This document shows positions 43,482-55,700 of a DNA stretch of 64,000 bases, in pieces (position 1 is the stretch's first letter; every line of letters starts with the position of its first letter). Made by a program: the position numbers and the translations under genes. Where the stretch lies: assembly GCA_027382625.1 (NCBI GenBank), contig JAJKFJ010021420.1:372001-436000 (forward strand). The letters run 5' to 3'. The DNA is from Tetmemena sp. SeJ-2015. Its lineage: Eukaryota; Ciliophora; Spirotrichea; Sporadotrichida; Oxytrichidae. The notes below the pieces were generated by a model, which saw only the letters and a program-made list of their open reading frames with translations, had not been told where the DNA came from and did not search any database.

Positions 43482-46400
43482 TTCTCTGCCAGTGAGATTG
43501 ATTCCTTCCAAATGTAGAGATTATCGTTTCTCAGTTTCTCAAATGCACTCTGGATCTTTGTATCGAGAACTTCATTAAGTTACTCTTACTCCTTCTTCTT
43601 TTGCTCTTGCTTCAAGTCCTCTGAATTCTCATTCATGAACTTCTCTAATCTCTCCTTTATTATAGCATCTGTCTGAGATTAAAACTAACTTATATAAGAG
43701 ATGAACTGTGGAAGAGCTCATCAAGTTTGTGATAGATGTCCATAGACTCAAGTCTGCTAGTGAGTGTCTCCATTTGCAGAGCACTTGCACCTGCTAAGAT
43801 ATCGGCAGTGTGCTTCTCCTTCAGTGACATGTAATCCTGTAACAGCTCGCTCACTTCAGTTGCCACCTTATCTACATCTCTCCTTGCCAGTTTTAACTCT
43901 TCCTCTAGCTTTGAAGTCTGCGATTCAAATTGGTTTCCGCCTGCATCAATTTGAATCTATAGCTTCTCAGTCACAAGCAGCAGTTTCTTATTGATCACAT
44001 CGATTTCCTCAGCGAGTTAGTGGTCTTGCGCCTTCCTAACACTCTTCTCGGTGATTACGCTTGTATTGATGTGTGCTTCTAGATCATTGACTGCCTTTGC
44101 CAGCCTTGAGACCTCGTCTTTACCCTTGCCTTCACCTTACTCATGCTTGACTTGAAGTGCGTAAACTTCATTGACCACCTTCTCTAAATCCTCTACCATT
44201 GCATTATGTCTATTCTCCACTTCCTCATTCGTCTTATTGACAACGCTTACTGTATATTATCATCAAGCTCACTGAATTGGTCGACTCGCTCATCAAGGAC
44301 CTGGAAATTGGTGAGCATGGTTTACTCGATGGCGTCTTTGACTTCCTTCATCTTGCCAAGACAGCGTCCCTCTGTGCCTTCCAGAAGCTTGTATAGCTCA
44401 CTTCTGTAGATAGGTAGATGACCTTCTATTATCTCAAAGCGTTTGTAGATAAACATAGAATCAGTAGTCATACTTATGATGAAATTATTTTAGCAGAGAG
44501 TTTATCCTTCTTCATGTTCTCATGGTTGATGAGATGCTTTTTGAATTGCTCTGTGAGCTTTCAAATATTTATCGCATGATGATTAAGGAATAAAATAGAA
44601 AATTAATAATTATTGCTTGACTATCAGACTCCACTTTATCTTTCTCAAATGATGAATCACTATTAAATTTAACTGGGAGTGCCTTTCTGGGACTTATTAG
44701 CGCCATCCTGAGCTGGAGTAGACTTTTAGAATGAGCTATTTGCAGCTGGTTGCTATTATTGCTGTTAGGGAGTAGTCTTCTGAGAGGACTACTGACGGGC
44801 ACTCGGGAGACTGGCTGGCTCTTCCTTTGCCTCCTCTTTCTTAGGTGGTTGAGGTGGGGCATTTTGTTTAAGAATTGGGCGAGGGAGTGAGTTATCTTCT
44901 ATGATGAGACTATTGACTGTGCGTTTGAGGTCGTTCTTGTCAGCTAGCAACTTAGGCATGAAATTCATAGTTTCTTAAACTCCTTTCAAACTGAACTCCT
45001 TCTCTGCCAGTAGATTTCATACATTTTCTCAAATATTAAATCTACAATAGAAAGAATTCTTTCATTTTTTTAAATAAAAAGCTGAGGGATTACAACCAAT
45101 TAGAGTAGTTGCCTGATTTTTCTTAAACAGTCGAACTTTCTTATAAAACCATAATATTATTTTTTGACAACGCTTACTAAAACTTCTCTGTTATCTTGAA
45201 CGGCCTTTCTCAAAGTTTCCATGTTTGAATCAACCAGCTCACTTATATCTCTTTAATTTTTGCCTTTTATTGATTGCTCTGTGAGCTTTGCACAGAGTGT
45301 CTTGATGTTATCCAGTTGCTTTGTAACCTTGGATCCAATCTTGATAATTTCCTCGTCTATGTATCTGCTTAAGAAATGTGCTCGTTCAGCTGAGTCATGA
45401 GCCGCATCCTTCACATCTTTCATAAGTTTCTGTAAAGTCTTATCACTCTGCTCCTTTGATGCCTGCTACCTCGACCATAACGTTCTTAATCAGTCCCTAG
45501 ATGAGAGTCTTATTCTCCCTCTCTGCTTAAAGCCTGCTATCAACCTCCATCTTAATCATTTCACTCAACTTCTCAGTTACTTGCACTTGCTAAGCTTTGA
45601 AGCCTTCAACATCGTACCTCACTCCATCAGCCACTCTTCCAATCTCAGTTCTCAGATTTATCTCTTATTGAGTTCGAGCTAGTTCTTCCTGCTTGACCCA
45701 GCCGTTTATATTTAAAATTTATGGTACGGATTTGAGTCTCAAGAGATGTTTGAAGAGATAGAATAGCTTCATCTTTGCGCTAGAACTCTGCTCTGACAAT
45801 AGAGTCCATGGCTGCATATCTGTCTCGCATCTCCTCTCTTTCGTGCTTCGTCTTCTCTTAGTTCATCTTATCCTTCACATCAAGTTAGTATCTAATGTCA
45901 TCAAGAGATCTCATTCTCTCCTCTTGCTCAAGCAAAAGTCTGTTCACGAGGTCTGTCATCTTTATCTCAAGTCTTCCTTAAAATTCATTCTAGACTTGAG
46001 ATAACCTGTTTAAAGTCCTCGTTATAACGTAGAGAAGAGATTTCCAGTCTGGACAAGTTTTCCCTCTCCTTTGATTGCTCAGATTTGACAAAGTGTAAGT
46101 TCTGCTCCACGTTAAGTAATTTACTCTCTAGTCTTTCGACCACTTCATTCATCATATTCTGTCCAAGATCCCCTCTTCGCTCATTTGAAATAGTGTTTTA
46201 CTCGGTCGATACGAGTCTCGCTTCAAGAGTTTGAATCCTGTTCTCATAATTGGAGTTCAGGTTTTGCATGTAGTCAATTTGCTTTTCATATTCTTAGCCC
46301 AGGCGTACTACTTCATTAAAGAGCACAGTAGACTTCTCCTTTTATTTGACTTGTCCCAAATGATCCTCATTCAGCTTTTCTTGGAGGAAAGTTCGCATTT

Positions 46401-47375
46401 GGGTTAGCTCTGAGTCACTCTGAGACTAGATGCTCTTAATGAAATTCATGAGCTCTCTATTGTTCTCATCAGCCACTCTAAGTCGCTCCCTCATCTCCAT
46501 CTTGGTCTTTTCTTCCCTTCTAATATTCTCCTCCAAAAATCCTATCTTTGACATGACCTCGTTGATGCTGAAGTGTTGCTAATCAGCTGAGTACTTGATC
46601 GTTGACTCTAGTTTGTTTCTAGCATCTCGCTCCGAATCAGCGATCACTTGCGCCTTCCTGTTAAGTTGTTGCACTTAAGAGTCAACTGAGTTTAGCTGAG
46701 AGATGAGATACTTTATCATTCGGTCTTGGTCCTCAAACTTAGAATCCAGATCATGCAGCAACGCCTTTCCATCCATAGAGCTTGGTCCAAATTTGAGCAT
46801 CCGATCTTGAGATAGAATCTAGGGGAGACCTCCGTCGGTGAGGGGAGGCAACTGTGAGGAGGGTAAGAGCATGGAAGAGGCTACGTTATTAGATTATTGC
46901 TGTAACTGATTGCTCAGAGGGCGTTGCAGTCTCACTGGCCCTCTTGCATCAAAGCCGAATTCATCTCTAAAATCCATCTTCCCATCCTATCTCACATAAT
47001 ATTCTATTCCTCTTATATAATCTCGGAGAGTCAGATATCATAGTAGAGTTCTAGTTGTAGTCGATGTTAGCAGTGGATGGTCCTTTGTAGTTTTTGATAG
47101 TGGGTGCTGCTGAGTTGAAGTCATCTAGGGACACTTTCTTCCTCAGGCGTCTGTCATTTTATTAGGATGAGGGTTGACCCCAGTTTTGCAAGATGTTTTA
47201 AACGTTTTGACTTGCATTCGACTAATTCCTTCCCAGGATCTATAAAAATACAGTTAAATATAGCACTCAAAGCTTAAACAGTATTCTTAGACTTCAAAAA
47301 ATGTGTTTTTGCTGGCAATGAATGAGAAAGGAATGAAAAGTGTTGGTAATTCTGACTTACTCTAGGCAAAGACAT
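43482..47375 (-). CDS. Scrambled long coiled-coil protein
   Basis: Minus strand. First exon MSLPR (47375-47361), 121-nt intron, then a Gln-rich N-terminus and about 600 residues of coiled coil from 46960 to 45164. Pointer AGTAAGCGTTGTCAA (minus; 45164-45178) recurs at 44237-44251, leading to a second block 44251-43482 (NKTNEEVENRHNAMVEDLEK and on). This ends in ACTGGCAGAGAA (43482-43493), which recurs at 45000-45011 and leads back to a third block, 45011-44657, with the Pro/Gln-rich C-terminus and TGA. All three joins keep frame. In-order IES candidates lie at 45705 (13 bp), about 45470 (4 bp) and about 45980 (24 bp). Structural protein, likely cytoskeletal by composition only. Confidence 0.8.
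44252..44471 (-). CDS. Orphan coding piece MTTDSMF...
   Basis: Minus strand ATG 44471, coding for FIYKRFEIIEGHLPIYRSEL, YKLLEGTEGRC and FQVLDERVDQFSELDDNIQ. It abuts the second block of the scrambled coiled-coil gene but in another frame, so it must be joined elsewhere or belong to a different gene. No matching pointer was found in the window. Confidence 0.55.
45705..45717. other. 13-bp IES candidate, pointer TTTAT
   Basis: TTTAT at 45705-45709 and 45718-45722. Removing 13 bp joins LETQIRTI to NGWVKQEELARTQ in frame on the minus strand. Clear coding flanks on both sides. Confidence 0.65.
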
Positions 47376-47569
47376 TTTCTAAATAAAGTATGCTGCTTAA
47401 TGAAAATATTCTTAAATTTATAATTCAATTCGGCTTCAGATAAATTAAAGTAACTTACTCTCACATAATTTAAAGCAAGGATGGATGGGATGTTCTAAAT
47501 TTAAATTCAAAATAAATAGGGAAGTCTTCTTTACCATCATACTTCTATCTCACTTTATCTCTACAGAAT

Positions 47570-50516
47570 ATGCTATCACATAACCCACTTAGAATATCAC
47601 ATGAGTCTCTAGACCTAGATGACATAATCTCTGACCTCAACGAGGGCAATCCAAAACTTAGTAATGCCAATTTAAATATAACCGGCTCAACCAATGCTTA
47701 TCAAGATTTTAATAAGCTAGCTCTGAATCCTCCAGGTTTAAACTTCGCACCCATCAATTCTACCTAAGCTGATAGCGCCTCTTTCCAAGAAATGAACTCC
47801 TCTCATTTTCAAAGCCAGCAATAACTCTCCACGCAGTAGATGAATAGCGTTGAAAATAGCTCTAGAGATGGAATATCTTAAATATCTGCTGCGCAGAGGA
47901 CGGGCCAAACTTAATCACAAGCACAAGGATAAGTTAAATCAGTCACAAAGGAGCTAAAATCAACAAGTTCTGCCTCTTAAAAGACTTCAAAGCCGCAAAG
48001 TACAATTGGAAAGTAAGGAAGCACAACAGCAGGTGTCCCTAAAAGCCAGAACTCGACTAAACTAGGAGTTTAGGGAACCAGCATATCTAATTCGACCTCT
48101 GCTTAGAATAATCCAAGTGCAAATCTTAATAAGGAGAATTCAAATAAGGCTGTCAATCAGAGCCATACTTCTATATTAAATTGTGTGATTAATTTTTCAT
48201 TCTATGGTAGATGAAAGCAAAGCTTCAAAGCCTTAAACTTAAGTGGTTTAAAGAGACTATCTTCAAAGCACTACGAGTGAAACTTACACAAACAAGGACT
48301 CTTAGTCCAATGCTGCTTATCACCCTAACGAGAGATATGGCAGCTCTAACTACAAGTTCGACAATCTTTCCTCTGTTGCAAATCATGATGACTTCGAAAT
48401 GTAAACTTCAGCTGCCAAATCTCAAGCCACTGAAAACCAAGTACCCTTCTACTTAAACAGACAAGCTAATGGCGGTGCTAGCTTACCTTCTCTGGGTGGA
48501 ACAGATGAGGATGTTGAAGGCTTCTAGAAGAAGTTAGACACCCTGATCATCAACATTAGTAATCATATTCCCTGAATTGTAGGATTGAATGTTTTAAACT
48601 TCAGGTCAGAGACTATGAGTGAGTTTATGAGAACTAAGAAGCAAGTTCTGACTGAATAAAATGCCACCATCGATGCTGAGAGGAGAAGATGCAACACTCT
48701 GCTAGGTGTCAAGTAAAATGAGATTGAACAGCTAAAGGAAAACCTAGGCCAAAAGTCTAAGATGTGCGATGAGCTCTCTATTAGATGATTAATTACTACT
48801 TATTATCCTTTTCTTTGTTAAGTTTGAGATGCGAAATTATGGCTCTCTGGGCAGGTAAAGGCAAGACTCTAGCTAGAATGAAGGTCTTACAGTTTAAATG
48901 CTTCAACGCTTTAAAGACATACAGAGAGTTCAAAAAGCATTCTAAGAAAGTACTAGAGCACAAACTTGAGGCACATAGAGAAGCAGTTAAGAGAAGGGCA
49001 TTCTTGGCCTGGGAAAAGCAATACAAGGAGTGGAAGATTGTTAAGAACAGAGATGACTTTGAAAAAGCAGTGAAGAACGAGCTGCAACATATATGTGCTC
49101 AGTACTCCAAGGAAATTGAGTCTCTCAGACAAAAACTAGATGAAGCTAATACCATAGTAGATCAGGAGAATAAGAACAAAGCTAAAAGAAGAAAATTATT
49201 TTCTTGTTTATAGAAGCTATGATGCAGGAGAATCTCAAGAAAGCATTTATGAGAGGAGTATGTGCGCTAAACTTTGAAGCTATGAATATCCTCAACCCTA
49301 ATGACAACACAGGTTTCCAAACTCAAATCGAAAGAGAAATGGAAAGACAAGTCAAATAGATTCATGAGTAAGCATTTAATTTTTAAGTTCAGTTTGCCAT
49401 GAATGACATAGCCAACCAATCTGTTTCTTCCAATATTAACAACAGAATGCCAATGGATGTAAATTAGAATTCCTAAACTCCGTCCTTCAACTCTTTTGCA
49501 ACTAATCAGTCAAACCAGAAGATGAATTTCCCTCCCAACGTTCCAAACCCTTTCGATCATAACTCTTTAGAAACAATTATTATATATATATCTAAATTTA
49601 TATTACTCGAGTTACCAAGCAAGTGAAAGATCAATGAATGTTACAAATGGAGATGAGAACTCTACTGAAAAGAAGTTACTCTAAATGGATTACCAAAGCA
49701 ATTTTGGAATCACTGATTATAAAAAGGTGGAGACTAAGGACAGCATGTGGAAGCCAGCTCCAATTATGGGATCCTAAATATTGTAAAACTCTGGAGTCAC
49801 TATAAACCACGGCATCTTGAATTCCAAGCCTTAAATTACCCAAATGCTAAAGGGACAGCCTTCTACTACTGATAATTACTTTCTTCCTTCTCACTTTGCA
49901 AAAGTGAATGAACCTCTCATTAGAAATCATTAAGAGGGTGGATTCAGCCTGGATGATAAAGTCTTGATGAATATTCATTAATTTTAATAATTAAAGAAAA
50001 AATAGAATATTTATTAACTTTTAAATATTTAAACAAAATAATATATAAGTTCTAAGTACACAAGACAAATTTTTAAACTAACGATATTTTTCTGGAATAT
50101 CATAAATATAGATTCTCTAATTTCATTTATCTTTCACTAATAACTAGATAAGTTACCCATCATCCTCTCTTCCCGATTTTGTGTCGCAACCAACAGTTTC
50201 TAGCTATATGAACTAAAGCCTGGCATCATAATACGGAAGCAGCCTCCCAAGTAATATCCCTCAAATGGAGAATATTTTCTCATCAGATCAAAACTCCTCT
50301 ATGTAAGGAAAAACAGTTTTTGCTTAAGGAAACTTGAATGGAATGACAAGTGTGGGAGCTGTAACTCAAACTTCAGCTGTGGGAGGCAAGACCATTACTG
50401 TCGGAGCTAAGGGTTAATCTGCAAATGGGCAAGTTGGAATAAATAACTCAGCAGGTTTATCTTCTACAACTAAGAAAGGAAATGTAACTTCAACAATTGC
50501 CAAATCTAAGAAGTGA
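47570..50516 (+). CDS. POC5: POC5-like centriole/basal-body protein
   Basis: Plus strand, ATG 47570, TGA 50514. A disordered Ser/Gln-rich N-terminus is followed by a 28-nt intron (48183-48210), a coiled coil, Sfi1-like centrin-binding helices with Trp (FLAWEKQYKEWK at 49000-49040), and the conserved block MMQENLKKAFMRGVCALNFE (about 49220-49280), which I recognise from POC5, a centrin-binding protein of the centriole lumen. The C-terminal part is Ser/Gln/Gly-rich. IES candidates at 48783 (44 bp, pointer AGATG), near 48552-48605, near 49190-49213 and in 49570-49615 and 49980-50150 break the frame. The role in ciliate basal bodies is inferred from family. Confidence 0.75.
48183..48210 (+). other. 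28-nt intron in POC5-like gene
   Basis: GTGTGATT donor, ATGGTAG acceptor. Splicing joins SILN to YESKASKPQ and moves into the only protein-like frame downstream. Confidence 0.75.
48783..48826. other. 44-bp IES candidate, pointer AGATG
   Basis: AGATG at 48783-48787 and 48827-48831. Removal takes out two TGA and joins CDELSIR to CEIMALWAGKG in frame. Confidence 0.75.
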
Positions 50517-50737
50517 TGAATATTTAAAGAGTATACATATATTCGAGCTCATACGATAATTCTAACTTTGAATTCTCTATTTTTACTTCGCTTACTCGAG
50601 AGATTAGATTGAAAATTAGGAACGCTTTTTCAACATACATTTAAATACAAAGTGTTAATTGCTATTCTATCCTGCAGATAAATAGCCTTATAAGTTTTTA
50701 TTGACAAGCTGTTGTTATTATCTTGTCTCTATATTTA

Positions 50738-52608
50738 TCATTGTCTTTTCTTGTTAAATCTGTCTCCTCCTTATTATCTGCTCTCAGAGCTGCTGCCAGA
50801 GCTCTCCCACTAGTTCTACTTCTTCTTATTGTTGTTCTTGTTCTATCCTACTTATTGCTTTGGTGCGAGCTCATTCTCAGTGTTAGACTCTGAGTTATTG
50901 AGGTAGCCTGTTTCTTGAGATTTGGTTTTTATAGTTTAGGGTTTCTATTCAGCTTTAATCTCAGCCGCTCCTTGGTTGCTAGTCCACTCGCATTGGATTT
51001 TTTCTAAGCCCATGGATTTTTCAAAAGTGATTTCCTCGATTGATTCGTTGATGGCTCCTCCTCCAAGTTTCCAGCCCATAAATTTGAACATGCCGAATAA
51101 GTACATGCTGCCTAGGGTGCCTGGCATGATACTCTTGCACAGAATCACCACTAGGAAAGAGTTGTGTTTGCTCACGAAGTAAGGAAGCAGGGAAATCCAG
51201 TTCAGGGACAGACCTGCGAAGATACGCTTACTGAAATATATGGATCCTAAATAAATTATCAACTATATATTGCTTAACAGTCACAAGGGGAGGTGTGCGA
51301 TAGAAGTAGTTGAATTCATTGAATCTCCTCTGCTTGAACAAGCTATGCTATCCATGGCCTGTGAGGAACTAATCAAAATAGAGCCCTAGCATAGCTCCGA
51401 TGAAGGAGAAGGAGATGTTGTACTTTTCAAAGTTTTAGAGCTCTGGATCTACGTGCAGGTCTACATCTACGCAGTTCTTCTTGATGTTTTCAATCCAAAA
51501 ATCTTAGAATTCATGTATAAGAAAGCATAAAACTATTATAGTGTCTTAAATCAGGGGTTGCTTAAAAGTTTAATAGAGAGGATATAAGGGGTTGGGTTGT
51601 TTGCTGAGCCGTGGAAGTAGAGTGCGACTTGTATAAGGTAAGCAATTATAAAGCCTTTGATAAATGGGTTCCAAACGAGGAATTTAGTAGAATTTTGCCT
51701 AACCTTAGTCACGAAGAGGTATATTTCGTATTGGATCAAGTGTGTGAAGGTGTAGAAAATTACAAAGCCGTACATGTATCCTGCGATCACTTGATTGTGA
51801 GTATGCACTCCATTCATTTATAAATTATGAAGATATAAGGAATAAACCTTAATAAAATTATAAAGTAGAATTGTAGATACGGCCAAAGCCTATGAAGCCA
51901 GCAAGCATCACAAATCCAATCCAGATGCCTACTCTGTGTCTTCTCAGTCCAGAGTACTCTCTAATAAATGCTTCCACTATAGATGCGTAAGTGATATCAC
52001 GATGAATATAGATCAATAGTTAGTAAATTTTATTAAAATGAGAGCATGACCTGATGGGTTTCCATGTTCTAGTCTGCACTTGTAAGGCTTCAGATCTGAA
52101 ACGAAGAACGGACGGGGCTCATTGTTAGCACTTTTTAGCATGCATATGAGTCCCTAACTGAATGCAGTACTTAAAATAATCAATTTTACTAACATTTTTG
52201 TACACAGACACAGAGTAAAACTCTTTGGAGTGTCTAGGAGATTGACGCAAATTAACAGCACAAATGAGATTCCATATTTGTCGCAGAGCTCGCTAACTAT
52301 CTAACAAATTCTATCAAATGTTCTGCTTGGATAGTTCTCTCGCAAGTACTTTGAATGCTTGATGCTCTCATTGAAAAGTAGGTCACGTAACAGGAAAGGA
52401 GCACATTAGCTAAAATGACTTTTATAGATATTGTTAAGAAAGAATCAAGAATGATAACGAAAAGCATGAGCATTACTAGTCCAGAGAATTTCATAACTCT
52501 CAATTTCACATTCTTATACTTTGCACTCGCTTCAAGAGCTTCTGCATGAGTGGCACAGACCATGCTCTTCAAAGGTCTGTAGGATGATGTCGACTTTTTC
52601 TTTGCCAT
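50738..52608 (-). CDS. PAP2-superfamily integral membrane phosphatase
   Basis: Minus strand. ATG 52608 (MAKKKSTSS), hydrophobic helices (FSGLVMLMLFVIILDSF, GISFVLLICVNLL), then KPYKCRLEHGNPSGHA at about 52045-52095, the PSGH signature of the PAP2/glucose-6-phosphatase family, then HRVGIWIGFVMLAGFIGFGR and GVHTHNQVIAGYMYG (about 51770-51815), corresponding to the catalytic His region of motif 3. Further helices and a Gln/Asn/Ser-rich cytosolic tail end at TGA 50738. Several junctions (about 52010, 51845, 51540, 51260) look like introns or IESs. Likely substrate is a phospholipid or sugar phosphate at an internal membrane; not determined here. Confidence 0.7.
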
Positions 52609-52739
52609 TTCTATAGTTTTGATGTCTACCTGATTGGATAACAATTTTAAATCTTCATAATGTTTATGAATAACTGGTGTCTGAGATGGAAGGTAATTCC
52701 TAGTTTAAATTCTAGTGAGTTAGAAATGAATACCTATTT

Positions 52740-55700
52740 CCTATTTAATAAATTAATACTAGAGGAGCAAGTTGCCGACTCTCTACTGGTGATGTAAGAC
52801 GTTTAAACGTTTCAAATTGATTTCTTCAAGCTTGAACTTTCTCTCATTCCTATGTTGATTCTCATAGATTTCAGTGATGTAGAAGAAGAAGAATAATGTG
52901 AGTATATTTTAGCTCTATAAATTTGCAATCACTTTAAAAAGTTCTTTTGGAAACCAGATATTCTCCAGTTTCCATCAACAACAATAATAAAAGAGATACA
53001 AATTTTATTCATCAGGTGCGTCTGTCAACTTCAGTTCTCCAAATGTTCCGTGCTACAGACTTCCTGGGTTTACTATCTAAACTTGCTTTAATTTATCGAT
53101 TCCAGAGCCCTAGTGACAGTGACCATGCACATTCACAGCTATCCTTCCTTAGTTAAGCAGCAGTAGTTCAGATTAGATAAGATTAATGATGATATACTTA
53201 TATTAATTTTGAAGATTAGTAAGGCGATCCAAATTTAATTACCCCAGTCTCCATTCTTATAAATGAATGTATGTAATAGAGAAATTTAATTCTTGCTACC
53301 TTATCATCTGAGGTGGAGCTCCCTCTCGGTCCATCGTGTGTCATCAGCAAGATATTCTTTGGCAAGTCAGGGTTTTGAACTAGCTTTTCTAAATCTTATC
53401 TGTATTGTGCATCCGATGCGTATGGGAAGGGGAAGTATATAGGTTCAGATTTTACTTAGAAAGCATTAAAAGCATACGTGTAGATAGAAAATTTTAACTT
53501 CTCCGTGCTTAATAAAATCTGAAGGGGTAGATCCTCCGAGAGCAACTAAGGCTAGATTAGGTTTCAATTCTATCCAATCCATGTGTAGGTTTGTTGAGTC
53601 AGTGGACAATTAAGGGCGAGTATCCGTATTCAAGTCAAAGAGACTAACAGGATCATGATTACCTGGGATGTAGAAAATGGGCACACCAGGAACTATATCC
53701 TCAACCTCACTTAATACCCTAGCAATGTCTTTTTCAGCTTATTACTGCACCTCAGAGGAGGGGTTTTAATCATGGTTAACGCAAGCTATGTCACCTGGAA
53801 TTAGCACACAGTCATAAATGTAAAAATGAAACTTTTTTCTCTTTGCAAACCAATTTTATCATAGTGGGGCTTGATTTCAATGTCCCCTATTTTATTTTGA
53901 ACTCTAGAGTTACGATGCTCGTTCATCCATATTTTCAAAGCTTTGAGTTGGCTTTAAACGATAAGGCTCGAGAAATATCAAAACTTAAAGTAAACTTAAA
54001 ATAGTTTAAATAAATAAGTAGTGAAAGTAAAGTAGCGCTTAAATAAAGTAGTTAATTATTATGTTCTTTCTCATCTTCTTGATGCTTGACGACCTATTAA
54101 TTTAGCCTGCTTGACATCTAAATTGCCCATCATTTTAACTGCTATCTACTCAATAAGAGTGTTTCCTATGATAGAACATATGTAGGGAATAATCCAGCCT
54201 CTTAAATGATCTTAAGTATTGAATTGTTGAGATGAATATTATCTAGTATTCTCATTTTGGATTGGGCTGTTAGAGCCTGGTATCAGAATAGTGATCAATG
54301 TTTCAACATCAAATATTGGAATATCATTTGTTTTCAAGCACAAAAGCAATGAGCCAACAAGGATTGTGAATACAAAGCCTGCCAAGTTTGCGAAAGTACT
54401 CGCCTTAAACTTTCTCTTTTCTCTTCTCCTCCCTTGATAAGTTGCAGTTAGCAGAACTAACTTATCCTTGGAGTGAATTCTTACCATCGCTAGTTTAATC
54501 CATAGATATAGATCGATGATTGTCTTGAGTAAATTGTTCAAGAAACTGGCAATTCTCAAAGCTCTTATTAGAACAATAGGATAACTATGGGTGAGTAAGA
54601 AGTTGAAGAATAAAAAGCTGATGGTATTTGCCAACCAAGGAAACCAAGGCATCGTAATCAAAAGCAAGGAAGATACTACTCTCGCTAGAGCAATTAGCTT
54701 AGCCGAGATAAAGGATTATATTTCGTAGACTGAATTGAGAGAGACTCTTGAATTTTCTATTTCTCCACTGGAAGAATCATGGATATATAAGTTAGTATGT
54801 TTAAGAGTTGCAACAGCAGATTTAAAGTCCAAGTAAATTCTGTCTGATAATTTAGCATGCCTCAATTTAGAGTAAAGGTATTGATAGAATACCCAAAATG
54901 GCAAGAAAACGTTGATAACTACCCCTCTTACCAAAAAGTAGAGAAAGTAATTTAGGATGGTAACGAAAGCTGTCTCATTGAAATGAGATTGTACACCTTG
55001 CTCTTAAAATGTTAAAATATAACTCTTGGAAAGACAAGTTTGGAGCTTAAGAAGTCTTAATAAATGGCTTATCGTCACTTAATGATAGGAATTCAGACTC
55101 TAAGAACTTGCCACTCGTAAATAGCTCAGGTTCAAATTTTTATGTTTGACCTTGACTCAATCTCAAGACCTTTCCTTTAGTCTATTTGTAGCTTTAGAGG
55201 TCAGTTGAGAAATGAATACTTTGAGAGATAGGAAGCTCTCCTCTGAGCCTGAATATATATCCAGCCTTATCTAATTACTCGTTGAATTTAGGTTTGATCC
55301 TAAACTCCAAGCAAGAATATTGGCCTAAGATACAAATCTCTACACCATCATTTTTACTTTAGTTGAGTTGGAAGTTCCAAATATCCTTTTCATTTCGGAA
55401 ACTGCCACTTATTCCCTTTATTCAAAGCTTATCAAAGACCAAATTTTATTAAATGAATTTTAAAATTTCCTAAGAAGCCTTCCTGACTAAGTATAGTTTC
55501 ATTCTTATGTTTTTAACTAGGTCTGAAGCAACTAATCCATTGATCTTAGGCTAGTTATCAGTTTTAAGCCCTAATCTATTAGCCTTATTAGAAAATAACT
55601 CCTCAGCTGCTCTGAAAAGCCTCAGCAGGTATTTTGAACTTCGATAGAAGGCTTCTCCTTGGCTTTCCCCATAACTTATCTCGGTATAGTGCTTCATATC

